Source: an uncultured Clostridium sp. (GTDB taxonomy: Bacteria; Bacillota; Clostridia; Clostridiales; Clostridiaceae). From it: a DNA stretch of 26,954 nucleotides. Shown one piece after another: positions 1 to 6,042 of this stretch (positions are counted from its first letter, which is position 1; each line of letters begins with the position of its first letter). The translations under genes and the position numbers were made by a program. Below the pieces are notes generated by a model. That model had not been told where the DNA came from and made no database searches. It was given only the letters and a program-made list of their open reading frames with translations. The stretch covers positions 1 through 26,954 of the forward strand of contig UQQU01000045.1 in NCBI GenBank assembly GCA_900543325.1, given 5' to 3'.

Positions 1-974
1 TTCTTTTCTCCAGGTCCCTTAGTACCAATACCACCACCAGTCCTTGACATTATTGTACCTAGCCCTTGAAGCCTACTCATTCTATATTTAAGTTGTGCTA
101 ATTCAACTTGAATTTTAGCTTCTCTACTCTTGGCTCTTCTAGCAAATATTTCAAGAATAAGTGTAGTTCTATCTATAACCTTAGCTCCTATGGCAGCTTC
201 TAAGTTCCTAACTTGTGATCCTGATAATTCATCATCAAATATAACTACATTTGCTCTTAATTTTTGTCTTAATTGAGCAATTTCTAAAACTTTACCTCTA
301 CCAATATAAAAAGCAGCACCTATTTTACTTCTACTTTGATAAACACTATCAAGTACTGGAATATCACAAGCTTTTGTTAATTCTTTAAGTTCTTCTAAAC
401 TTTCTCTTGTATCAGATCCTACTAATATAGCCTTTTCTTCATCATCTTCAATTATATCTTTTTCCTTTATTAAAGAATCTATATAATTAATTTTATTTAA
501 TATGTGCATCTTAGATATTTCTTCTAAAGGTATATGTGCAATTTCTTCATAATCTAAAGTATCATTAAGAACTGTTAACATTCCTAAAGAACAATCTAAT
601 ATCTTTCCTTCATATATTCCAACAGCCACAATAGCATCTAATTTTAATTTTAATAATGCACTAATGTCTAATGCTGATAAATTACTCATACCATTTGGAT
701 GTGTATGAATTATTCTAACACCGGCTAATCTTTTTTCTCTTATATCTAAAGTTTCTATTTCTACAGAAGTAGAGTCTCCAATTGCTATAGTTCTAATATT
801 TCCTCTTCTGTCTATTGCAACACTTACTTCTCTTTCTATAAATGATGAAACTCTAGAAATTACTTCTATTATTTCAGTAGAACAAACTTCATCTTTAGGA
901 CATTTAGCTTTATAAAGTCTTTCCAATTCTTCTATGGCAGACTTTTTTACACCATCTATATTTCCATATATCAT
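1..974 (-). CDS. hflX: GTPase HflX with N-terminal JAMM-like domain (partial, C-terminus off the left edge)
   Basis: HflX is a GTPase that binds the 50S subunit and splits stalled or hibernating ribosomes. The window holds the first 324 codons. From about residue 181 (AILVGSDTRESLEEL) the family N-terminal domain is clear, with YQSRSKIGAAFYIGRGKV, the DDELSGSQ region, a helical EAKIQVELAQLKYRM stretch, and GGGIGTKGPGEK just before the G1 P-loop, which lies outside the window. Residues 1-180 are an additional N-terminal domain. It carries E46/E48, then H90-T-H92-P, S100 and D103, spaced exactly as HxHx10D, the zinc-site pattern of JAMM/RadC proteins. The start is the ATG at 974-972, preceded by GAGGTG at proper spacing. 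HflX is certain; the fused-domain assignment rests on motif reading. Confidence 0.93.
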   Translation of the reverse strand, partial: MIYGNIDGVKKSAIEELERLYKAKCPKDEVCSTEIIEVISRVSSFIEREVSVAIDRRGNIRTIAIGDSTSVEIETLDIREKRLAGVRIIHTHPNGMSNLSALDISALLKLKLDAIVAVGIYEGKILDCSLGMLTVLNDTLDYEEIAHIPLEEISKMHILNKINYIDSLIKEKDIIEDDEEKAILVGSDTRESLEELKELTKACDIPVLDSVYQSRSKIGAAFYIGRGKVLEIAQLRQKLRANVVIFDDELSGSQVRNLEAAIGAKVIDRTTLILEIFARRAKSREAKIQVELAQLKYRMSRLQGLGTIMSRTGGGIGTKGPGEK

Positions 975-1299
975 ATTATCACCTCAACTAAAGCATTCTT
1001 ATTTAGTATATACTAAAAGATATAAAATTAATTTTAGACTTTCTATTAAATTTCTTCCTATATATACTATTATTGCTGAATATTTCACTATATTTTATCT
1101 TATTCTAAAGTAAATGTAAACTGAATAGTTTCCAATTTTTCAGTTGCAAAACATTAAAAATATTGTTAAAATTTATATTAATATTGTATTTTAAGTCGAG
1201 TATAATTAAGTTTTTTGCATAATATAAATATGCTGACTATTTATGATATTTTTTCATATAATAATTAATAATATAAATACTGTAGTGGAGGTTTTCTAC
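975..1299. other. Intergenic region between divergent hflX and hpt
   Basis: This AT-rich 325-base stretch has no convincing gene. It must hold the promoters of both divergent genes. A plausible hpt promoter is listed separately. Thirty bases upstream of the hflX start lies a perfect 14-base palindrome (1003-1016, TTAGTATATACTAA) containing a TATACT sequence that could serve as the hflX -10 box. No riboswitch or structured leader was recognised. Confidence 0.6.
1178..1206 (+). promoter_or_regulatory. Putative sigma-A promoter of hpt
   Basis: TTAATA (1178-1183), a 17-base spacer and a perfect TATAAT (1201-1206) lie about 95 bases upstream of the hpt start. A second possible pair, TTGCAT and TATTTA with 17-base spacing, follows directly. 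In such AT-rich sequence chance matches are common, so this is a candidate only. Confidence 0.4.
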
Positions 1300-1827
1300 A
1301 TGGACGATAAAAAACGTAATATTCTTTTTTCTGAAGAACAAATTAAAGTTAGAGTTAAAGAATTAGGTGAAGAAATAAGTAAGGATTATGAAGGTAAAGA
1401 ATTATATGTTTTACCACTTTTAAGAGGTAGCTTTGTTTTTGGAGCTGATATATTTAAAGCTTTAGATGTAAAAGCTAAAGTTGGTTTTATGACTACTTCT
1501 AGTTATGGACATAGTGAAGTTAGTTCTGGTACTGTTAATGTTGTTAATGACATTCCAGATAACATAGAAGGATTAGATGTTTTAATAGTTGATGATATAA
1601 TCGATACTGGATATACAATGGAATTTGTTATAGAGCACGTAAAAAAATTAGGAGCAAGATCAGTAAAGACTTGCGTATTATTAGATAAACCTTCTAGAAG
1701 AAAAGTTGATTTAAAACCTGATTATTGTTGTTTTGAAATAGATGATTTATTTGTAGTAGGTTATGGACTTGACTACGAAGGTTATTACAGAAATGTTCCA
1801 TATGTATTTAATTGGGAAACTAAATAA
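1300..1827 (+). CDS. hpt: Hypoxanthine phosphoribosyltransferase
   Basis: The 175-residue cytosolic enzyme transfers the phosphoribosyl group of PRPP to hypoxanthine (usually also guanine), making IMP/GMP in purine salvage. The PRPP-binding loop VLIVDDIIDTGYT is at residues 94-106, preceded by the LLRGSFVFGADI segment (about 40-52) that forms the pyrophosphate-binding loop, and the C-terminal DDLFVVGYGLDYEGYYRN block is typical of bacterial Hpt. The reading frame is open upstream to an ATG at 1243, but the ATG at 1300 is preceded by GTGGAGG at 8-base spacing and gives the normal family length, so it is chosen. The gene is monocistronic and ends in a strong terminator shared with the convergent lipoprotein gene. 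Confidence 0.95.
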   Translation: MDDKKRNILFSEEQIKVRVKELGEEISKDYEGKELYVLPLLRGSFVFGADIFKALDVKAKVGFMTTSSYGHSEVSSGTVNVVNDIPDNIEGLDVLIVDDIIDTGYTMEFVIEHVKKLGARSVKTCVLLDKPSRRKVDLKPDYCCFEIDDLFVVGYGLDYEGYYRNVPYVFNWETK

Positions 1828-1857
1828 TATATAAACTTAATAAAAACTTTGAATATT

Positions 1858-1889
1858 AAAAAGGTGGAGCAAAATAGCTCCACCTTTTT
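1858..1889. terminator. Bidirectional terminator between hpt and the PepSY lipoprotein gene
   Basis: A 13-base perfect stem (AAAAAGGTGGAGC / GCTCCACCTTTTT) with a 6-base AAAATA loop has a T-run on both strands. It overlaps the stop codon of the convergent minus-strand gene and serves both. Confidence 0.92.
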
Positions 1890-2433
1890 AATCTTGTTCA
1901 TATGATAATATCTTTCCAGTATTAGCATCTATCTCATAACTATATTCTTTATTATTATTATAAAATTCTAATTCATATTTTTGAATTCCATTCTCAATAT
2001 CTAACTTCACTTCAGTAAATGTAACTTGATCATTTGTTAAATTTGCATTCTTTAAGGCTATATCTTTTGCTTCTTCTATAGTTATTTGAACTGTATCTGT
2101 ATTTATTGGTTGTTGTATATTATAATTTTCCACATCCTGATCATATTCTAGTATATTTCCATTAGCTGCATCTATTTCATAATCATATTCGTTGTTTCCA
2201 GAATAAAATTCTATATTATATTTTTCTATTCCATTTTCTATTTCACTTTCTGCTCTTATAAATGAAACTTGATCAATTGTCAAGTTAGCATGTTGTAATG
2301 CTATTTCTTTTGCTTGATCAACTGTTAGTTTTTCATTAATATTATTTTCAGTAGTTGAGTTTGTTGCATTATTACACCCTGCCAAACTTATACTAATACC
2401 AATAATAATTGTTGCTAATGCTAATTTCTTCAT
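1888..2433 (-). CDS. Lipoprotein with two tandem PepSY domains
   Basis: The 181-residue precursor has a lipoprotein signal peptide with lipobox LAGC (Cys20). The mature part consists of two repeats of about 66 residues (roughly 35-101 and 114-180) that closely resemble each other: each begins with a (T/I)xxQAKxIALxxANLTxDQV-type block and ends in YEIDAxxGxIL-type sequence. This is the PepSY (propeptide/YpeB) fold, which in other proteins inhibits peptidases or binds periplasmic partners. Its role here is unknown; no protease or two-component gene is adjacent. The start ATG has GGAGG 6-7 bases upstream. The repeats look like an internal duplication. The fold and surface location are secure, the function is not. 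Confidence 0.88.
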   Translation of the reverse strand: MKKLALATIIIGISISLAGCNNATNSTTENNINEKLTVDQAKEIALQHANLTIDQVSFIRAESEIENGIEKYNIEFYSGNNEYDYEIDAANGNILEYDQDVENYNIQQPINTDTVQITIEEAKDIALKNANLTNDQVTFTEVKLDIENGIQKYELEFYNNNKEYSYEIDANTGKILSYEQD

Positions 2434-2776
2434 TTTTATCCTCCGTTATATAATAATATTAATATTGTTAATATATGTATTATATCTATTAATTAAAAAA
2501 ATATACCCTTATTTTTGTATATTTATTTTATAAAACTAACTTATTTAGTTGTTAGTTTCAATGGGTAGTTAAATTATATAATACATTCTGCTACTTTTCA
2601 TGAAAGTAAAATTAAAGAAAAATTAAAATTTTTTAATTTTTATATTTATATTTATATTAATACAGTTATATATTTTAATAAAATAATAGAGGAAGATATA
2701 AATTAAAATCTCCTCTACTATCTTTAAAATTTTATATAAACATTAGAAAGTTAATCTTACATAATTCTTTTAGTTC
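2434..2776. other. AT-rich intergenic region upstream of the PepSY lipoprotein gene
   Basis: This 343-base stretch carries no credible gene. It contains the terminator of the upstream amidase gene (listed separately), a TATAAT at about 2479-2484 on the minus strand that may be the lipoprotein -10 box, and an 8-base inverted repeat AAACTAAC / GTTAGTTT (2533-2540 and 2551-2558) that could be an operator. Confidence 0.5.
2681..2717 (-). terminator. Probable terminator of the amidase gene
   Basis: On the minus strand, TAGAGGAGAT and ATCTTCCTCTA form a stem with a one-base bulge and an 8-9 base AT-rich loop, followed by a T-rich tract (TTATTTTATT). It lies 60 bases past the amidase stop codon. 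Confidence 0.6.
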
Positions 2777-3676
2777 CTATAAATTTAGCAACTTTTTCCA
2801 GGTGCTTTCGCCAACAATTCCATCTTGAGATAATCCCATTGACTTTTGATAGTTAATAACTGCAGTCTTAGTTTGTGAACCAAATATTCCATCAACTCCA
2901 TTAGTATTATAACCAAATGAAACAAGCTTTTCTTGTAGTAACTTAGTTATATTCCCCCTACTTCCTTGTCTAAGTGTAGGACAACCAGCTAATGTTTTAG
3001 GTCCTAGAATTCCATCTACTGTTTGATTAGAAAATCCTTGTGCATTACATTCAGCTTGAAGGCTTCTTATCCAATTATCACCTGTTGAACTCACTGTATT
3101 GTTACCTATAGTAGATGGTTCATCTGTATTGCTAACCGGTGTAGTTTTAGTTGTTTTATTTGATATAGCTTCAGCTATAGTTTTTCCTATTAAATCTGTT
3201 CCTAGTCTTCTATATAATGCAACATCCTCAGTAGCCTCAACAAAGCAAATTTCGACTATCATAGCTTTCATACTTGTATGCTTTAATTCATATAAACCTG
3301 TTCTAACTTTTTGTCCTCTATTTTTAAATCCTAAAGATGCAATAGCATTAACGACTCTCTTAGCTATTTCATATTCAGAATAAATACATACCTCTGTTCC
3401 TAACGCTCCATTATAACTATCATAAGCCTTATTAAAATGTATTGATGCAAATAAATCAGCACCCCAATTATTAGCTTCATTAACTCCATATGCTAAGTCT
3501 GAATTTGAAGTACTTGTACTATCTGGTGGAGTTACATCTAAAACTTCATGCCCTAATTGCCTTAGATATTTTATAACTGAATTTTTAACTAATCTATTTT
3601 CTGTTAACTCATCCAATATGCCCCTTGCTCCAGGAACTTTTGGACAATGTCCACCTCTTACTGCTATTTTGCTCAT
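2777..3676 (-). CDS. N-acetylmuramoyl-L-alanine amidase, endolysin-like, with peptidoglycan-binding domains
   Basis: The 299-residue enzyme cleaves the bond between N-acetylmuramic acid and L-alanine in peptidoglycan. Residues 1-178 form an Amidase_3 zinc domain: likely ligands are H10 (in RGGH), E26 and H80 (SIHFNKA), and E142 (VEICFVE) is the likely catalytic acid. A Ser/Thr-rich linker (about 180-205) leads to two peptidoglycan-binding-like units (about 207-240, and 241-299 with GVDGIFGSQTKTAV). No signal peptide or transmembrane segment is visible. An upstream in-frame ATG (3694) lies inside the ribosome binding site GGAGGAG; the ATG at 3676 is correctly spaced and begins the conserved fold. 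The domain arrangement is that of clostridial phage endolysins, but no holin or phage gene is nearby. A mother-cell-lysis role, as for the signal-less Bacillus CwlC, is a possible alternative. Confidence 0.9.
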   Translation of the reverse strand: MSKIAVRGGHCPKVPGARGILDELTENRLVKNSVIKYLRQLGHEVLDVTPPDSTSTSNSDLAYGVNEANNWGADLFASIHFNKAYDSYNGALGTEVCIYSEYEIAKRVVNAIASLGFKNRGQKVRTGLYELKHTSMKAMIVEICFVEATEDVALYRRLGTDLIGKTIAEAISNKTTKTTPVSNTDEPSTIGNNTVSSTGDNWIRSLQAECNAQGFSNQTVDGILGPKTLAGCPTLRQGSRGNITKLLQEKLVSFGYNTNGVDGIFGSQTKTAVINYQKSMGLSQDGIVGESTWKKLLNL

Positions 3677-3727
3677 ATTTAACATCTCCTCCATAATATT
3701 TTATAAAGATCTACATAGATTACTAAT

Positions 3728-3754
3728 AAAAATAGCCCTATCTCATTAGGGCTA
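3728..3754 (-). terminator. Terminator-like hairpin in the upstream region of the amidase gene
   Basis: A 7-base perfect stem TAGCCCT / AGGGCTA with an 8-base loop is followed on the minus strand by TTTTTATT. It lies only about 52 bases upstream of the amidase ATG and is separate from the terminator of the preceding alcohol dehydrogenase gene, so it would act on amidase transcripts or end a short leader/small RNA. Confidence 0.55.
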
Positions 3755-3884
3755 ATGGATAAAAGCTATTACTTATAATATAATTCTTAACTAATATAAT
3801 TATATTATTTTTAAATTATCATTATGATTAATACTAAGGGGAAATGATATTGATACCTTTTAAATAATAAAATAAGAAAAATGT

Positions 3885-3919
3885 AAAAATGATGCCCTAT
3901 TTTTCAGAGCATCATTTTT
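3885..3919. terminator. Terminator of the alcohol dehydrogenase gene
   Basis: A perfect 11-base stem AAAAATGATGC / GCATCATTTTT with a 13-base loop begins 15 bases past the stop codon. On the minus strand it ends in a T-run. Confidence 0.88.
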
Positions 3920-3933
3920 AAATAAGTATAATT

Positions 3934-5094
3934 TTATAAACACATTTCTAATATTTTTTTAACATCCACTTCATTTAATGGAACATAAGCATAAGCTAAA
4001 TCACCATGTTCTACAGCACCTTTTGCCATTTCATCAAAATGAGTTTCATCAATATTGACTTCTGTTAAAGTCATAGGAATTCCACAATCCTTAAAGAATT
4101 TTTCTGTTAAATCAATTGCTTCATTTGCTAAAGCAAACTTATCACCTTTATTTTCTAGCTTCCATACATTTATTGCATAATCCACAAACTTATCTACTGT
4201 ATTTTCGCTTAAAATATATCTCATCCATCTTGGAGTTACTATTGCAAGTCCTACCCCATGAGTTATATCATAAAAAGCACTTAATTCATGCTCTATTGGA
4301 TGGCAACTCCAAGCTCCCGGTTTACCACTACCACATAATCCATTAAGAGCCATTGAACTAGCCCACATTAAATTAGCTCTAGCTTCATAATTTGTAGGAT
4401 CTTTTAAAGCTATTGGACAATACTTTATACAAGTTTCTAATAATCCTTCTGAGAATTTATCTTGAACAAAAGCACCTTCTGTCTTTTTAAAATAACTTTC
4501 AAATACATGTGACATTATATCAGCTGTACCTGCCGCTGTCTGAATACTTGGTAATGTATATAAATATTCTGGATCTAAAATAGATACTTGTGGTTTCATA
4601 TTTACACTTGAAGTACCTAACTTTTCATTAGTATCCATCTTCGAAATAACAGCATTTCCATTCATTTCTGAACCTGTTGCTGCTAAAGTTAAAATTGTTA
4701 CTATTGGTAAAACTTTATCTATTTTTTCTGGATTGGTTACTAAATCCCATGGATCTTTATCATAAAAAGCTCCTGCAGCAACAACTTTGGCACAGTCTAT
4801 TGTGCTTCCGCCTCCAACTGCTAAAATAACATCAATATTATTTTCTTTGCAAAGATTAACTCCTCTTCTTACAGTTTCAATCTTTGGATTTGGTTCAATT
4901 TTATCAAGTTCAATTATATTATAATCTTTTAATAAACTCTTAACTTTATCATATATTCCATTTTTCTTTATACTTCCCCCACCATAAGCAAGTAAAACAT
5001 TTTTACCATATCTATTCATTACTTCTGGTAACTTAGAAATTTGACCTTTTCCAAATATCATTTCTGTATAAGCCTTAAAATTAAAATTTTCCAT
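3934..5094 (-). CDS. Iron-containing alcohol dehydrogenase (NADH/NADPH-dependent butanol dehydrogenase type)
   Basis: The 386-residue cytosolic enzyme reduces aldehydes such as butyraldehyde to the alcohol, disposing of reducing equivalents in fermentation. It is a group III (Fe-ADH) protein resembling clostridial BdhA/BdhB and YqdH-like dehydrogenases over its whole length. The cofactor motif GGGS is at 94-97 (AVGGGSTIDCAK), ATGSEM at 139-144, and the metal ligands are predicted as D192 and H196 (AGTADIMSH), H265 (CHPIEH) and H279 (ITHG). Length is normal for the family. The ATG is preceded by GGGAGG at 8-base spacing. It is flanked by its own promoter candidate and terminator, so appears monocistronic. 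The family is certain; the preferred substrate cannot be read from sequence. Confidence 0.92.
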   Translation of the reverse strand: MENFNFKAYTEMIFGKGQISKLPEVMNRYGKNVLLAYGGGSIKKNGIYDKVKSLLKDYNIIELDKIEPNPKIETVRRGVNLCKENNIDVILAVGGGSTIDCAKVVAAGAFYDKDPWDLVTNPEKIDKVLPIVTILTLAATGSEMNGNAVISKMDTNEKLGTSSVNMKPQVSILDPEYLYTLPSIQTAAGTADIMSHVFESYFKKTEGAFVQDKFSEGLLETCIKYCPIALKDPTNYEARANLMWASSMALNGLCGSGKPGAWSCHPIEHELSAFYDITHGVGLAIVTPRWMRYILSENTVDKFVDYAINVWKLENKGDKFALANEAIDLTEKFFKDCGIPMTLTEVNIDETHFDEMAKGAVEHGDLAYAYVPLNEVDVKKILEMCL

Positions 5095-5129
5095 TTTTCA
5101 TTCCTCCCTATAATATAAATACTAATACT

Positions 5130-5159
5130 ATTATCTCCTTAATCATTAGACTAAAGCAA
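5130..5159 (-). promoter_or_regulatory. Putative promoter of the alcohol dehydrogenase gene
   Basis: On the minus strand TTGCTT and GATAAT are separated by 18 bases, about 35 bases upstream of the start codon. It is a moderate sigma-A match. Confidence 0.38.
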
Positions 5160-5243
5160 TATTATTTTATAATTTATTATTTACCCTAGTATCTTTATAT
5201 AACATATTAAAATTAACTATATTTAAAAAAATTTTTCTCCAAC

Positions 5244-5270
5244 AAAAAAAGTGGTATTTACCACTTTTTT
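5244..5270. terminator. Terminator of yunB
   Basis: AAAAAAGTGG / CCACTTTTTT forms a 10-base stem with a 6-base TATTTA loop. It overlaps the yunB stop codon and has T-runs in both directions. Confidence 0.88.
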
Positions 5271-5949
5271 AGTTAGAATTACTTCCATTCATATTTATTG
5301 CTGTTTCAGGAATTTTCCCCACTATAATAGTATCTGAAACAGGTATTTGACAAGTTACCTCAACTTCCTTGCTATTAAAAGGAACAACAACTCTCATTGT
5401 AGTAGTCAAATTCAAATATATCTTATGCCTAGTTTGATTTATTCCCGCACTTTCAAATTCCGACTCATAAGATGTAGTTATATTACCTATTTGTTGCATC
5501 TTAACAGTTATTTTAGGCCCCATATTATAAAACATCACATTATTGGTTAAGTATCCTAATGGAATCTTAACACCTAAATCCTCCAGCTCTGAAAGCCTTT
5601 CATTACATTTCAAAACTACTTGAGATGCTAAATAATTTTGCTTTACAGTATCCGCTCTTATCATGGTTATATTACCATCAGCATCTTTTTCTATATGAAT
5701 TATGTCATCGTACTTAAAATTTTCTGAATACACATTAACACTCTCTTCGTTCATAATTTTTACTGCTTCAGACTTTATTTTAATTTCTCCAAGATTAAGC
5801 ACAGTTGGTAGTATTCTTTTTCCAAAGATGTATATTATAGAATTAAAGGCAATAATTATAAGAAGTGCTATTAACAAATTTGCAGATATTTTGCATTGCT
5901 TAAAATTCATATTTCCATGATGTTTAGGTCTCTTTGTATAATATCTCAT
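5269..5949 (-). CDS. yunB: Sporulation protein YunB
   Basis: The 226-residue protein matches the YunB family of endospore formers, which in Bacillus is made in the mother cell under sigma-E and needed for proper spore formation; its biochemical role is unknown. There is one N-terminal membrane helix (about 22-42), a predicted extracytoplasmic body, and the characteristic C-terminal blocks GPKITVKMQQIGNITTSYES (139-158) and CQIPVSDTIIVGKIPETAIN. The ATG is preceded by AAGGTGA at rather short spacing. The gene is divergent from the penicillin-binding protein gene, and a sigma-E-like promoter can be drawn in the gap. This gene is the clearest sign in the window that the organism sporulates. Confidence 0.9.
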   Translation of the reverse strand: MRYYTKRPKHHGNMNFKQCKISANLLIALLIIIAFNSIIYIFGKRILPTVLNLGEIKIKSEAVKIMNEESVNVYSENFKYDDIIHIEKDADGNITMIRADTVKQNYLASQVVLKCNERLSELEDLGVKIPLGYLTNNVMFYNMGPKITVKMQQIGNITTSYESEFESAGINQTRHKIYLNLTTTMRVVVPFNSKEVEVTCQIPVSDTIIVGKIPETAINMNGSNSN

Positions 5950-5971
5950 ACACTCACCTTAGTAGTTATTA

Positions 5972-6000
5972 TTTCACTATTATAATTAATATGCTATAAT
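5972..6000 (+). promoter_or_regulatory. Extended -10 promoter of the class A PBP gene
   Basis: TATAAT at 5995-6000 is preceded by TGC, an extended -10 element, with a weak TTTCAC at -35 and 17-base spacing. It lies 43 bases upstream of the start codon. Confidence 0.55.
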
Positions 6001-6013
6001 TATATAGAATATT
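5985..6013 (-). promoter_or_regulatory. Possible sigma-E-type promoter of yunB
   Basis: On the minus strand AATATT, a 14-base spacer and CATATTAAT resemble the Bacillus sigma-E pattern (ATATT, 14-15 bases, CATACAAT). The predicted start would leave a leader of about 30 bases. It overlaps the -10 box of the divergent promoter. Confidence 0.35.
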
Positions 6014-6042
6014 ATATTAAATATAAATAAAAGGAGGAACAA

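Noticed and set aside
1243..1299. 19-codon N-terminal extension of hpt
   Set aside because: It has no binding site, is poor in family-like sequence and would lengthen a protein that already has the normal size; the ATG at 1300 has a strong GGAGG.
2777..3676. Prophage or prophage remnant
   Set aside because: The endolysin-like amidase stands alone; no holin, tail, integrase or attachment-site repeat was found on either side.
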